Assembly (NCBI GenBank): GCA_937927435.1
Contig: CALBDW010000059.1
Span: 1-43,636, forward strand
Source of the DNA: an uncultured Bdellovibrionales bacterium
GTDB lineage: Bacteria > Bdellovibrionota > Bdellovibrionia > Bdellovibrionales > JAMPXM01
Reading direction: 5' to 3'
Length of the DNA: 43,636 nt
The notes under the pieces were generated by a model. The model was not told the DNA's origin, did not search any database, and worked only from the letters and a program-made list of their open reading frames with translations. Shown here piece by piece: positions 1 through 8,656 of the stretch. The translations under genes and the position numbers were made by a program. The first letter of the stretch is position 1. Every line of letters starts with the position of its first letter.

Positions 1-723
1 GTGGAAGTGCATCTCGCCGGCGTTGGCGCAGCCGAACGGCTTGCCGTTGTACTCGACGAGAAGCGGCAAGTGCACCCGCCCGTCTTTCCATGCGTCGCCG
101 AGCTCATCCAGAGTCACCGCGAACGGCGCGAACGACGACGAGGGCTTCGACTGGAAGAAACCGAAACCGGCCGCGAGTTCTTCCGGAATAAGGCCGCGCA
201 GAGAGACGTCATTTACGAGCATGACCAGAAGAATTTTTTCGAGGGCCTTTTCAGGAGTGATGCCCATCGGCACAAAATCCGTCACGACCGCGACTTCGCC
301 TTCGAAATCAGTTCCATGCGAGAAGTCGATTTGCGGGATCGGATCGCGAGGAGCTAGGAAATCATCACTCCCACCTTGGTACATGAGCGGAACCGTATAG
401 AGGTTTTCGGGCAAAGGCGCGTTGCGCGCTTTGCGCACCAATTTCACGTGTTGCAGGAACGCGGAACCGTCCGCCCACTGAAAAGCGCGCGGGAGCGGCG
501 AGTGAAACTCCTCTTCAACCACTTCGAAAGCATCGGTACGCCGACCTTCTTCCAATTCCTTCGCGATCAGAGCCAGCTTCGGATAACAGTTCGCCCAATC
601 TTCGATGGCTTCACGCAAACTGGGTGCAACCGATGTCGCTTTGACGGCCCTTTGACCGTCGCGGCTTACCACAACCAAATCGCCGTCACGGCGCCGCGGA
701 TTTTTCAAGCTTCCAAGCTTCAC
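1..723 (-). CDS. Fumarylacetoacetase (FAH family), 3' part cut off
   Basis: Read on the minus strand from GTG at 723, this frame stays open to the window edge (241 codons), so the C-terminus lies outside. The N-terminus (VKLGSLKNPRRRDGDLVVVS) is typical of bacterial fumarylacetoacetate hydrolases of about 330 residues. The catalytic core is present: an E-x-E metal pair at about residues 141 and 143 in DFEGEVAVV, an Asp at 172 in VNDVSLR, and a Lys near 193 in FQSKP. The family splits fumarylacetoacetate into fumarate and acetoacetate in the cytoplasm, the last step of tyrosine/homogentisate breakdown. An AGGGAG ribosome site sits 6-8 bases before the GTG. The divergent neighbour encodes maleylacetoacetate isomerase, the preceding step, which supports the call. 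Another FAH-superfamily hydrolase is possible but less likely. Confidence 0.88.
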   Translation of the reverse strand, partial: MKLGSLKNPRRRDGDLVVVSRDGQRAVKATSVAPSLREAIEDWANCYPKLALIAKELEEGRRTDAFEVVEEEFHSPLPRAFQWADGSAFLQHVKLVRKARNAPLPENLYTVPLMYQGGSDDFLAPRDPIPQIDFSHGTDFEGEVAVVTDFVPMGITPEKALEKILLVMLVNDVSLRGLIPEELAAGFGFFQSKPSSSFAPFAVTLDELGDAWKDGRVHLPLLVEYNGKPFGCANAGEMHFH

Positions 724-758
724 TTACGACTCCCTGCTCAAATTTATAATTCCGGTCG

Positions 759-767
759 ATTATACCA
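759..767 (-). promoter_or_regulatory. Extended -10 promoter for the fumarylacetoacetase gene
   Basis: On the minus strand the sequence reads TGGTATAAT, a perfect -10 hexamer with the TG extension. It would start RNA about 30 bases before the GTG at 723. No good -35 hexamer is seen 17 bases upstream, which extended -10 promoters can do without. Confidence 0.5.
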
Positions 768-894
768 GAACAGCCTCCACGCGAAAACTTTACTCGTCCC
801 CGCTTCTCGCTGCGCGGCGGAGAGGCTGGCCAGACAAACAGTTATCATGCTGTATTGAGTTTTATTGAATCTCCTCGGGAAAAAGGAGGCCGCT

Positions 895-1557
895 TTGTCC
901 CAGTTCATTCTTTATAGCTACTTCCGCAGCTCAGCGTCCCATCGCGTGCGCATCGCCCTGACCTTGAAAGGCATCGACTACGAATATCGCGCCGTTCATC
1001 TGCTCAATAACGGCGGCGAGCAACATACGGACGATTACCGTCGCTTGAATCCAAGCCGGGAAGTCCCGACTCTCATTCACGATGGACACACGATCGGTCA
1101 GTCGATGGCCATCATCGACTATCTCGATCACGTCAAACCTGAGCCTCGGCTCTTTCCAGAAGACGCCAAGAGACGCGCTCTCGTGGTGCAAGCGTGCGAA
1201 ATCGTCAATAGCGGGATTCAACCCGTCACCAATCTTCGCGTCTTGCAGCGTTTGGGACAGCAATTCAAAGCCGATCAACAAATGATCAACGAGTGGGTCA
1301 TGCACTGGCTCAGCTACGGTTTCGAAGCTCTCGAAAATTTCCTCAAGCCGCATGCGGGAAAATACGCCTTCGGTGACGAGGTGTCGGCCGCCGATTGTTA
1401 CTTGATTCCGCAGTGCTGGGGCGCCGACCGATACAAATTTTCGCTTGAGCCGTATCCGACGCTTTTAAAGATCCGCCAAAACTGCGAAGCCCTCGAGGCG
1501 TTCAAAAAAGCGGCGCCCACGGTCCAACCGGACACGCCGAAAGACTTCGCGGTTTGA
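895..1557 (+). CDS. maiA: Maleylacetoacetate isomerase (zeta-class glutathione transferase)
   Basis: This 220-residue protein has the zeta-class GST signature near its N-terminus (YFRSSASHRVRIAL, like the usual SSCSxRVRIAL motif), followed by a thioredoxin-like domain and an all-helical domain. The family uses glutathione to isomerise maleylacetoacetate to fumarylacetoacetate in tyrosine catabolism. I chose TTG at 895 because AAGGAGG lies 7 bases upstream and the mature motif begins right after it; an upstream TTG at 865 has no ribosome site. The divergent neighbour is the next enzyme of the pathway. The 3' end stops 9 bases before the convergent heme A synthase gene, with no terminator visible between them. 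Confidence 0.92.
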   Translation: MSQFILYSYFRSSASHRVRIALTLKGIDYEYRAVHLLNNGGEQHTDDYRRLNPSREVPTLIHDGHTIGQSMAIIDYLDHVKPEPRLFPEDAKRRALVVQACEIVNSGIQPVTNLRVLQRLGQQFKADQQMINEWVMHWLSYGFEALENFLKPHAGKYAFGDEVSAADCYLIPQCWGADRYKFSLEPYPTLLKIRQNCEALEAFKKAAPTVQPDTPKDFAV

Positions 1558-1566
1558 TCGGAAACG

Positions 1567-2508
1567 TCAGAACGTGGCGCGCCCGAGGGGTGGCGTTTTC
1601 GTCAACGCGAATGAAACGTACGTCAGGCGCAAGCAAACCGCCCAGAGGATCACGGCCACGGACTGATGAGGAACCGTGATCCACGGCGGAATATAAAGAA
1701 GCAAATTGGCGATTCCCAAAATCACCTGGAAGACCACAACCGCCAACGCCAAGTGGCTGGTGGACAATAATTGCGACGTCATCCACGGTGCGTTCTTTTT
1801 CGCTTGAAAATAAAGCGCGATTCCCAGGATAACGGCGGCAAGGAAGTAAGCGATGAACCGGTGAATCACTTGGTGCCCGATCGCGCCTCTCCAAGTCGGT
1901 ACCCATTGGCCGTTACAAAGCGGCCAGTCGACACAAACCGAGCCCGCATATGTCGACGCCACAACACCACCCATGAAGATCTGCACGAACACCGCGAGCG
2001 CCACAAAGAGCATGAAATAAGGGATCCATTTAGGCAGTACCTCGCGCGCCGCTTTGACGTTCGGATAAATGAACGTCAACGACATGAACACTGATGTGAA
2101 AAAGAGTGTGGCGAGAAGAAGATGCGCCGTCACGGCGAACCACTTCACTTGCCACAAAACCGTGAGGGCCCCCGCCAGAATCAAGAATACGAGACAAACT
2201 CCACCCGCCAGCATCATCCGCTTGGCCGACTTCGGAATCCGACGCGAAACCATAATAACCGTCAAAAGAGCGAAAAAGAAAAGACCGGTCAGTCCTGCGT
2301 AGGCGCGATGGACGAATTCAAACCAAACGCCCGGATGGAAATCCGGGATCACTTTCCCAAAGCACAGCGGCCAATCCGGGCATGAAAGGCCCGCATGCAT
2401 CGCGCGCACGCTCGCGCCCAAAGCCATCAAACTCAGAATCATCACCAGGAGAACCCACATCGCGATTTTTAGCCGACGATCGTTTTTTGCCTCGATGGCT
2501 TCCGTCAT
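1567..2508 (-). CDS. ctaA: Heme A synthase (CtaA/Cox15)
   Basis: This 313-residue polytopic membrane protein has about eight hydrophobic segments. The N-terminal half has GASVRAMHAGLSCPDWPLC and the second half repeats the theme as AGSVCVDWPLCNGQW, the paired loops typical of Cox15/CtaA. Conserved histidines such as the one in FVHRAYAG (about residue 67) and VIHRF in the second half are the expected heme ligands. The enzyme oxidises the C8 methyl of heme O to make heme A for the oxidase encoded just upstream. GGAGG precedes the ATG. It is the last gene of the minus-strand oxidase block, 28 bases after ctaB. Confidence 0.93.
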   Translation of the reverse strand: MTEAIEAKNDRRLKIAMWVLLVMILSLMALGASVRAMHAGLSCPDWPLCFGKVIPDFHPGVWFEFVHRAYAGLTGLFFFALLTVIMVSRRIPKSAKRMMLAGGVCLVFLILAGALTVLWQVKWFAVTAHLLLATLFFTSVFMSLTFIYPNVKAAREVLPKWIPYFMLFVALAVFVQIFMGGVVASTYAGSVCVDWPLCNGQWVPTWRGAIGHQVIHRFIAYFLAAVILGIALYFQAKKNAPWMTSQLLSTSHLALAVVVFQVILGIANLLLYIPPWITVPHQSVAVILWAVCLRLTYVSFALTKTPPLGRATF

Positions 2509-2536
2509 GAGCGAAACCTCCGCATAAAATTCGGCG

Positions 2537-3412
2537 TCACATGCGCGCGATGATAAACTCGCACCACTTATCGAGAACCGGCACGATCAAAAACACGAGA
2601 ACGCTGAAATTGGTCCAAAGAAAAAACGGCAACCACTGCTTCTCAACGCTGGAGTTCTGGAACCTGTAGAACTCGTAGAGGACTTTGAACGCAAACGGCA
2701 CGACAAGAACGAAATAAAGGACGTACGTGCTCGTGAACCAAGGCGACGCGAGCGCAAGCCCCACATAAGCGAAAACATAAAGCCCCATGTGGAAGAGCGT
2801 TCGTCCCGTTCCGATAATCACAGGCAAAACCGGGAAACCCGCTTTCGAGTAATCCTCTTTAAAGCGGATCGCCAACGACCAGAAGTGCGGCATCTGCCAC
2901 AAAAACATGATCAGGAAAGCGTAGATCAGGTCGGGCTGGAAAAGCCGATTTGTGTTCGCGGCGTAGCCGATCACGACCGGCATCGCACCCGGGATCGCGC
3001 CAGGCACGGCCCCGAACGCCCATTTCTTTTTCCAATAGAGCGTGTAAAGCACGTTGTAGAGCAGAACAGTCAAAGCGCCCAATAAGGCGACCAACGGATT
3101 AACGGCGAAACCAAGGACGATACAGATGACAACGAAGACGGAGCCAAGGAGCCACGCCTGACGCACGGTCACTTTCCCACTAGGAATCGGCCGCGTCACC
3201 GTCCGGCGCATACGTTGGTCGGCCATCCACTCTTGTGCTTGATTGAGAGCGAAACTTCCGGCGGACAAGAAATAGAGAGTCGCAAGCGTCAAAACCAGGT
3301 GAGAAATCACCCATGGCTCGCCCGGCGCCATGCTCAAAGCATAACCCACGCATCCGCTGATAAGGATGAAGCAGACGATTCCAAACTTGGTTAAATCAAG
3401 GAATAAGCGCAA
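2537..3412 (-). CDS. ctaB: Heme O synthase (protoheme IX farnesyltransferase)
   Basis: This 291-residue UbiA-family prenyltransferase has about eight or nine membrane helices. It carries the Asp-containing prenyl-diphosphate loop around NQAQEWMADQRMRRT and the downstream RPIPSGKV stretch, plus the CtaB-type segment GAVPGAIPGAMPVVIGYAA. It attaches a farnesyl group to protoheme to give heme O, the substrate of CtaA. The start is TTG at 3412, the first possible start after an in-frame stop, with a GAGG ribosome site about 8 bases upstream. The gene is separated from the oxidase structural genes by a hairpin and a probable promoter, so it may be transcribed both from upstream and on its own. Confidence 0.92.
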   Translation of the reverse strand: MRLFLDLTKFGIVCFILISGCVGYALSMAPGEPWVISHLVLTLATLYFLSAGSFALNQAQEWMADQRMRRTVTRPIPSGKVTVRQAWLLGSVFVVICIVLGFAVNPLVALLGALTVLLYNVLYTLYWKKKWAFGAVPGAIPGAMPVVIGYAANTNRLFQPDLIYAFLIMFLWQMPHFWSLAIRFKEDYSKAGFPVLPVIIGTGRTLFHMGLYVFAYVGLALASPWFTSTYVLYFVLVVPFAFKVLYEFYRFQNSSVEKQWLPFFLWTNFSVLVFLIVPVLDKWCEFIIARM

Positions 3413-3420
3413 TCCGAAGC

Positions 3421-3471
3421 CTCATGAGAGCCTGTTTTGTTGGCAATCTGTGTATACCAGGTCTCATGAGA
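3421..3471 (-). promoter_or_regulatory. Candidate ctaB promoter with two CTCATGAG palindromes
   Basis: The 8-base palindrome CTCATGAG occurs at 3421-3428 and again at 3463-3470, centres exactly 42 bases apart (about four helical turns). On the minus strand a -10-like TATACA lies between them, with TTTGCA 16 bases upstream. One palindrome then falls in the -35/-10 spacer and the other between the start site and the ribosome site of ctaB. The layout suggests an operator pair, but no regulator is identified. Confidence 0.4.
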
Positions 3472-3485
3472 ATGCAAAGAGACAG

Positions 3486-3520
3486 GCCCCCTTCCCGTCT
3501 CGTCTCGCGGCGAAGGGGGC
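3486..3520 (-). terminator. Hairpin after the oxidase structural genes
   Basis: There is a perfect 9-base stem (GCCCCCTTC / GAAGGGGGC) with a 17-base loop, 11 bases beyond the stop of the subunit IV gene. No clean U-run follows on the minus strand, so it may be a weak terminator or an RNA-stabilising end that limits read-through into ctaB. Confidence 0.5.
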
Positions 3521-3531
3521 GAAGATCCGAA

Positions 3532-3849
3532 TCAAAGCGTGCTTTTCTCGATGATCCGGGTCGCTTCGTCGACGTAGCAGAAGAAGTACAAGAGAATCAG
3601 GAAAAAGACGCCGCTGAAGAAGATCACGCGGTTCATCATATTGTCGTACTTCAAGTGCATGAAGAATCCCAAAACGAGGGAAGCCTTCACCGTCGCGATA
3701 AAGAATGCGACCACTGCGTTGAATGCACCGAAGTCAAATCTGGTGACCCACACGGTAATGACCGTGAGGAAGATCAACGCCGCGAAAACCTTAAGGTAGA
3801 CAGCAAGCGGAATAATATGATGTTCACTATCGCCGTGCGTGTGCGCCAT
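3532..3849 (-). CDS. ctaF: Cytochrome c oxidase subunit IV (prokaryotic CoxD/CtaF type)
   Basis: This 105-residue protein has a His-rich N-terminus (MAHTHGDSEHH) and three hydrophobic segments, about residues 20-35, 45-65 and 75-92. Segment two carries the family's ATVKASLVLGFFMHLKYD stretch. It is the small, non-catalytic membrane subunit of bacterial heme-copper oxidases, thought to help assembly or stability. AAGGAGG lies just before the ATG. It follows the subunit III gene by 10 bases, the usual order. Confidence 0.9.
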   Translation of the reverse strand: MAHTHGDSEHHIIPLAVYLKVFAALIFLTVITVWVTRFDFGAFNAVVAFFIATVKASLVLGFFMHLKYDNMMNRVIFFSGVFFLILLYFFCYVDEATRIIEKSTL

Positions 3850-3859
3850 GGGCCCCTCC

Positions 3860-4552
3860 TTATGTCACCAGATAGAGAAGCGGGAAGAGGTAAATCCAAA
3901 TCAAGTCGATCAAGTGCCAGAAGAGACCGACACCTTCAACACCCGTATAGTGATCCTTGCCGTACCACCCTCTACCCATGCGGAGCCAAATCCAGAAGAT
4001 GAGGCCCATACCGATCATCACGTGGATCCCGTGCAGACCGGTCATCATGTAGTAGAACGAGAAGTACAGGGGCAGGTTAGAAGGAATCTCAGTCAGCCCT
4101 GGGAACTTTTCTTTCGCATGTTCCAAAACGGCTTGCGCGTCCGCGGTGTACCATGAACCGGGCATCAAACCGAGATGAATCTTATGGCTGTACTCGAAGT
4201 ACTTGATCACCATGAACACAGCACCGCAGAGGATGGTGATCAAGAGCATCAGTCTCGCTTTCGAGCGGTCGTTCATCTGTGTGTAATAGATTCCGAGCGC
4301 CATCGTCAGCGAGCTGAACAAGAGTACAACCGTGTTCGCGGCACCTAAACGCCAATCGGTGAACGTCGAACCGATTTTAAAGATCTCAGGAAAAATGTGG
4401 TGGAAATACGCATATCCGACGAACAAACCGCCGAACATGAGGATTTCCGTGACCAAAAAGAGCCACATGCCCTGTTTGGACGTATCGTATTCGTGTGTCG
4501 CGCTCTCGTAATGATGCGCGTGATGATGCGTGCGTGTTTTAGCGGTACTCAT
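3860..4552 (-). CDS. ctaE: Cytochrome c oxidase subunit III
   Basis: The protein has seven predicted membrane helices and family signatures such as FLVTEILMFGGLFVGYAYFH near the N-terminus and MMTGLHGIHVMIGMG in the second half. Subunit III stabilises the catalytic core of the oxidase in the inner membrane. I chose ATG at 4552 (230 residues): it overlaps the last codons of the subunit I gene by 14 bases, which suggests translational coupling. The in-frame TTG at 4570 would add only six residues and has no better ribosome site. The first 20 residues are His-rich, like those of subunit IV. Confidence 0.93.
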   Translation of the reverse strand: MSTAKTRTHHHAHHYESATHEYDTSKQGMWLFLVTEILMFGGLFVGYAYFHHIFPEIFKIGSTFTDWRLGAANTVVLLFSSLTMALGIYYTQMNDRSKARLMLLITILCGAVFMVIKYFEYSHKIHLGLMPGSWYTADAQAVLEHAKEKFPGLTEIPSNLPLYFSFYYMMTGLHGIHVMIGMGLIFWIWLRMGRGWYGKDHYTGVEGVGLFWHLIDLIWIYLFPLLYLVT

Positions 4553-6134
4553 AGGGCCCTGCCGTAACAATAGGTGTTTTCAGGAAGTTCTCGTGTGGCG
4601 GCGGAGAAGACGTCGTCCATTCGAGAGTCTTAGCTCCCCAAGGATTGTCTCCCGCCTTTTCGCCCTTCAAGAGAGCGTGAATGACTGCGATGAAGACCAC
4701 AACGAATCCAATACCGATCATGTACGAACCAATCGTGGAGATTTGGTTCAGGTGTTCGAACTCGGGCAAGTAGTCGAAGTAACGACGGGGCATACCTTTT
4801 GCGCCCAAGACGAACTGCGGAAAGAACGTGACGTTGAAACCAGCGAAAATAAAGAAGAACGAAACGCGGCCGAGAGTTTCGTTCACCATGCGGCCGAACA
4901 TTTTCGGGAACCAGTAATAGAGACCGCCGACCAACGCCATAAGTGTCCCACCGACCATGACGTAGTGGAAGTGGGCGACGACAAAGTACGTGTCGTGGAG
5001 GTGGACATCAAGTGCCGTCGTCGCAAGGAAAATCCCCGTCACGCCGCCGATCGTAAAGAGGAACAAGAAGCCGAGCGCGAAGAGCATCGGCGAGGCAAGG
5101 TTGATGGACGCTTTGTACAGCGTCGCGATCCAGTTGAAGAGCTTAATCGCCGTCGGAACACCGACGAGCATGGTCAAAACCGAGAAAAGAACGCCGGCGA
5201 CTTCCGACTGTCCCGACACGAACATGTGGTGGCCCCAAACGAAGAAGCTCACCGCCGCGATCGCTAGCGAAGAGTAAGCGATGGCCGTATAGCCGAAGAT
5301 CGTTTTACGGCTGAACGCTGCAATAAGCTCGGAAATCACACCAAATGCCGGCAGAATCATGATGTAAACGGCCGGGTGCGAATAGAACCAGAAAAAGTGC
5401 TGGAACAAGACGGGGTCGCCACCCAAAGCCGGGTCGAAGAAGCCGATCTGGAAGATGTTCTCAGCCGCGATCAAAAGGAGCGTGATCGCGAGAACGGGCG
5501 TTGCCAGGATCTGAATGATCGACGTCGAATAGAGCGCCCAAATGAAGAGCGGGATGCGGTTCATCGTCATACCGGGCGCGCGCAGCTTGTGAACGGTCGC
5601 GATGAAGTTCAAACCGGTCAGGATCGACGAGAATCCGGCAATGAACGCGCCGACCACCATGAGAACAACACCCGGCTTTAGCGAGATACTGTACGGCGTA
5701 TAGAACGTCCAACCCGTGTCGGCTCCGCCTACGAAGAGCGACGAAACTGCGAAGACCGCGCCCAAAATCAAGCAGTACCAGCTCATCAGGTTCAGGCGCG
5801 GGAATGCGACATCCTTCGCCCCGATCTGAATAGGCAGGAAGAAGTTACCCAAGAACGCCGGGATCCCCGGAATGATCACCAGAAAGACCATTACGGCGCC
5901 GTGGTACGTGAAAACCTGGTTGTAAGTCTCCGGCCCCATCACCGTCACGCCCGTCTTGAAGAGTTCCGTACGGATCAGGAGCGCGAAGATACCGCCGATA
6001 AAGAAGAAGAAAAAGACGGTGATAAAATACAGAATCCCGATCCGCTTATGGTCGAGCGTCGTCAACCAGGACCAGAGGCCCCTTTCGTGGTTGAGATAGT
6101 TGGTGCCTTCGTGATGAGTTGCTGCGTGAGCCAT
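4539..6134 (-). CDS. ctaD: Cytochrome c oxidase subunit I, A2-type heme-copper oxidase
   Basis: This 531-residue, twelve-helix catalytic subunit reduces oxygen to water and pumps protons in the inner membrane. Visible ligands are His78 (low-spin heme), His253 with Tyr257 (CuB and the His-Tyr cross-link), His302/His303 (CuB), and His388/His390 in VVAHFHYV (heme a3 and a). The K-channel Lys is present in PTAIKLFNW. The helix VI motif is YSHPAV rather than GHPEV, so the D-channel glutamate of the common A1 oxidases is missing and replaced by the Tyr-Ser pair that defines the A2 subfamily. GAGGAAAC precedes the ATG. It sits between the subunit II and III genes. Confidence 0.96.
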   Translation of the reverse strand: MAHAATHHEGTNYLNHERGLWSWLTTLDHKRIGILYFITVFFFFFIGGIFALLIRTELFKTGVTVMGPETYNQVFTYHGAVMVFLVIIPGIPAFLGNFFLPIQIGAKDVAFPRLNLMSWYCLILGAVFAVSSLFVGGADTGWTFYTPYSISLKPGVVLMVVGAFIAGFSSILTGLNFIATVHKLRAPGMTMNRIPLFIWALYSTSIIQILATPVLAITLLLIAAENIFQIGFFDPALGGDPVLFQHFFWFYSHPAVYIMILPAFGVISELIAAFSRKTIFGYTAIAYSSLAIAAVSFFVWGHHMFVSGQSEVAGVLFSVLTMLVGVPTAIKLFNWIATLYKASINLASPMLFALGFLFLFTIGGVTGIFLATTALDVHLHDTYFVVAHFHYVMVGGTLMALVGGLYYWFPKMFGRMVNETLGRVSFFFIFAGFNVTFFPQFVLGAKGMPRRYFDYLPEFEHLNQISTIGSYMIGIGFVVVFIAVIHALLKGEKAGDNPWGAKTLEWTTSSPPPHENFLKTPIVTAGPYEYR

Positions 6135-6144
6135 TACTGTTTCC

Positions 6145-7179
6145 TCACTTCAATGTCTTAATGAATTCGATCACAGCGCGAATCTCGTCTTCCGTGATCG
6201 TGCCGGTGTAGGGCGGCATCACCGCGTTTTCAAAGCCTTTCACCTTCTTCGCGTTCGGCTCGAGAATCGATTCGCGGATGTAGTCCTCATCTGCGACAAA
6301 CTCGCCCTTATCCGTTTGAACTTTCCGGCCCCACAAGCCCTTCCAGGTCGGACCTACACTGGGACGACCGTCGAGCGTGTGGCAACCAATACAGGCCTTT
6401 TGAGCATAGACTTGGCGGCCGAGTTCGGCCAACGGCAACTCGCCGGCTCCTTCAGAAGCCAACCAGTTCTCGAACTCGTCGACCGACACGACTTTGATTT
6501 TTGCCGTCATGTCGAAGTGGCTGGTTCCGCAGTACTCGGCGCAGAAAACCCAGTATTCGCCGGGTTGGTCCGCTTGGAACCAAAGAGCGGTATAGCGGCC
6601 CGGAACCACGTCTTGCTTCACCCGAAACGCCGGAACGTAGAAGCTGTGAATGACCGCGCGATCGGTCGGAGCCTCTGAAAGCGGAGTGCTCGGCACTTGG
6701 CGTTCGGAAGCCATGATGAGCTTAACGGGACGACCGAGCGGAACGACCATAGTCGGCGGAACGCGCTTATTGTTTGCGTCGACCGACGACGTCACTTCTT
6801 TGCCGTTCTTATAAATGAAGCGCCAATCCCACTTCTTGGCGACCACATGCACTTCCAGAGCGTCTTCAGGGAAGGTGCGCATGCGGGAGTAAATGATCCA
6901 TCCCCAGCTGAACACGAACATGAACAGCACAAAGGGGATGAAGCTCCACATGAACTCCAACGCATGGTTGTGAGTTATGTACGCGGTCTTGTCGTTCTCG
7001 GAGCGGCGTCTGTATTTGACGACGAAATAAATCATCGCAGCCACGACGCCGACGAACGAAATGAAACTTGCGGCGAGCAAGAATCCGTAAAGACCGTTGT
7101 ATTGCCCAGCGATCGCTGTCGCGACCGGAGGCATGAATGTCGTCGGTTGCGCTGAGGCGACTGATGGCCACCAGATCAT
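6145..7179 (-). CDS. ctaC: Cytochrome c oxidase subunit II with fused cytochrome c domain (caa3 type)
   Basis: This 344-residue protein has two N-terminal membrane helices (about 30-54 and 75-98), then a periplasmic cupredoxin domain with a complete CuA site: His178, Cys213, Glu215, Cys217, His221 and Met224. A C-terminal class I cytochrome c domain follows, with the heme motif CIGCH at 263-267 and a likely axial Met321. This is the caa3 layout, in which the fused heme passes electrons from a soluble or membrane cytochrome c to CuA. The ATG overlaps the Sco stop codon (TAATG), so translation is coupled. No lipobox is seen at the N-terminus. Confidence 0.96.
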   Translation of the reverse strand: MIWWPSVASAQPTTFMPPVATAIAGQYNGLYGFLLAASFISFVGVVAAMIYFVVKYRRRSENDKTAYITHNHALEFMWSFIPFVLFMFVFSWGWIIYSRMRTFPEDALEVHVVAKKWDWRFIYKNGKEVTSSVDANNKRVPPTMVVPLGRPVKLIMASERQVPSTPLSEAPTDRAVIHSFYVPAFRVKQDVVPGRYTALWFQADQPGEYWVFCAEYCGTSHFDMTAKIKVVSVDEFENWLASEGAGELPLAELGRQVYAQKACIGCHTLDGRPSVGPTWKGLWGRKVQTDKGEFVADEDYIRESILEPNAKKVKGFENAVMPPYTGTITEDEIRAVIEFIKTLK

Positions 7180-8084
7180 TATGCTTCTCCTTGGAGTTCT
7201 TTCCGACTGCGGAGCCAGAACGGTATGAGAGCGGCGGCAAGGACGACCACGATCAATCCCGCACCGGCCCTCATGACGTTGAACGCATAAAACGTGTACT
7301 TACTCACGCGCGGGTCAAAGTGGAAACAAAACAAAGTTAACTTGTCGACCACTGTTCCAATGGTGCCGTTCGACGCCTCGACGAGCGAAAGTCGAACGAC
7401 CTTGGGATCGAACACGATCCCGTACAAATACCGGGAAATTTTTCCGCCGGGCGTGATCACGATCGCGGCGGCCGCGTGAGCCCATTGCTTGGTTTCTTCG
7501 TCCCAGCGGTATTTGAAACCGACCTGCTCAGCGAGTTTCTTGATGTTCTCTTCGTCACCCGTGAGGAAGTGCCAGCCCGAAGCACCCTCCGGACGTCCAT
7601 ACGCTTCGACGTAATTCGCCTTTTTCTCGGCCGCGAGCGCAGGAGTTTCCGTGGGGTCAATGCTGACAAGAATATGATCGAACTCGCTCCCGAGCGGCTC
7701 CTTCATTTCTTTGAAGGCATCCGTCAGGCCGTTCAAATGGAAGTTACAAAGTCCCGGGCAGCTATAATAAACAAGACTGAGAAGGACAGGTTTTTTCCCC
7801 GAAAAGAAGCTGCCGATGCGAACCTGTTCACCGGCCTCGTTGGTAAAAACGAGATCTGGGTCAATCTGCGCACCCAGATGCTCATCGATACCGACTTCTT
7901 TCAGGCTGTCGGGCGTTTCAATCTCCGAACCACGATTGTAACCGTCATACCCCTCAACCGCATGAGAGAGATTCGGCGCTCCAGCAAAGAGCGCCAGGGC
8001 AAGAGCCGCGAATAGACAACGGCACCGGGTCAACGCGTTGACCCTGGCTCTCCGTTGAATGTTTCCGCCCTTTGCCATCTTCAT
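7179..8084 (-). CDS. SCO1/SenC/PrrC-type copper chaperone
   Basis: This 301-residue protein carries the Sco copper site: Cys109 and Cys113 in SCPGLC plus His203 in WAHAAA, within a thioredoxin-like fold. Sco proteins deliver copper to the CuA centre of subunit II, which is encoded next. It has an N-terminal hydrophobic segment (about 20-40) ending near SHA and a second one at about 268-290 followed by RSRK, so the domain is probably periplasmic and anchored at its C-terminus. A C-terminal anchor is less common than an N-terminal one in this family. An alternative ATG lies two codons in, at 8078. Confidence 0.9.
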   Translation of the reverse strand: MKMAKGGNIQRRARVNALTRCRCLFAALALALFAGAPNLSHAVEGYDGYNRGSEIETPDSLKEVGIDEHLGAQIDPDLVFTNEAGEQVRIGSFFSGKKPVLLSLVYYSCPGLCNFHLNGLTDAFKEMKEPLGSEFDHILVSIDPTETPALAAEKKANYVEAYGRPEGASGWHFLTGDEENIKKLAEQVGFKYRWDEETKQWAHAAAAIVITPGGKISRYLYGIVFDPKVVRLSLVEASNGTIGTVVDKLTLFCFHFDPRVSKYTFYAFNVMRAGAGLIVVVLAAALIPFWLRSRKELQGEA

Positions 8085-8098
8085 GACGGTTCCCGAAC

Positions 8099-8656
8099 TT
8101 AATCCAACTTCGCCGCTTTCGCCGCGACGTCCGCGTCGTCGTCTTTAACCAGGTTCTGCGTGATCGAACGAATGTAGTGAACAAGCGCCCAACGCTCGTT
8201 GACGGACAGGTGTTTGTATCCCTGCATCGAGCTAGGCGGCAGACCATTGGTGATGACATCAAAGAGACCCAGGCGAGTACCGCCTTTCCGCCACTTTCCT
8301 TCCACCAAGTCGCGCGGTTTCGGGTTCAGGCTCGCTCCCGCGACACCATCACCCTTCCCTTCTGCTCCATGGCACATTGCGCAGTTGATATCGTAAAGCT
8401 GTTTTCCGCGAGCGATGAGTTCGTCGTTCGGAATCCACGGATCTTTGATGCCCGATACGTCAATCGGACCGGCCGCTCCCGCGGCACCGCCTGCATCGGC
8501 CTGAATTTGGCCCGCTTCCGTCATGGGCTGCACTTCTTGAAGGTCTACCCCACCGCTCAAGAAAGCCACATAAATAAGAACGGCTAAACTGAAGCCCATG
8601 CTCACCAAGAATGTGATGAGACCACCTTTATTGTAGCTGCTTTGATCCGCGCTCAT
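8099..8656 (-). CDS. Membrane-anchored monoheme cytochrome c
   Basis: This 185-residue protein has one N-terminal hydrophobic anchor (about 13-34), an Ala/Gly-rich linker and a cytochrome c domain. The heme motif is CAMCH at 92-96, with a probable axial Met144 in PPSSMQGY. It opens the oxidase operon, 14 bases before sco, so it is a good candidate electron carrier to the caa3 oxidase. It also resembles the cytochrome subunit of alternative complex III or quinol-oxidising loci, but no partner subunits of those are present here. Confidence 0.88.
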   Translation of the reverse strand: MSADQSSYNKGGLITFLVSMGFSLAVLIYVAFLSGGVDLQEVQPMTEAGQIQADAGGAAGAAGPIDVSGIKDPWIPNDELIARGKQLYDINCAMCHGAEGKGDGVAGASLNPKPRDLVEGKWRKGGTRLGLFDVITNGLPPSSMQGYKHLSVNERWALVHYIRSITQNLVKDDDADVAAKAAKLD

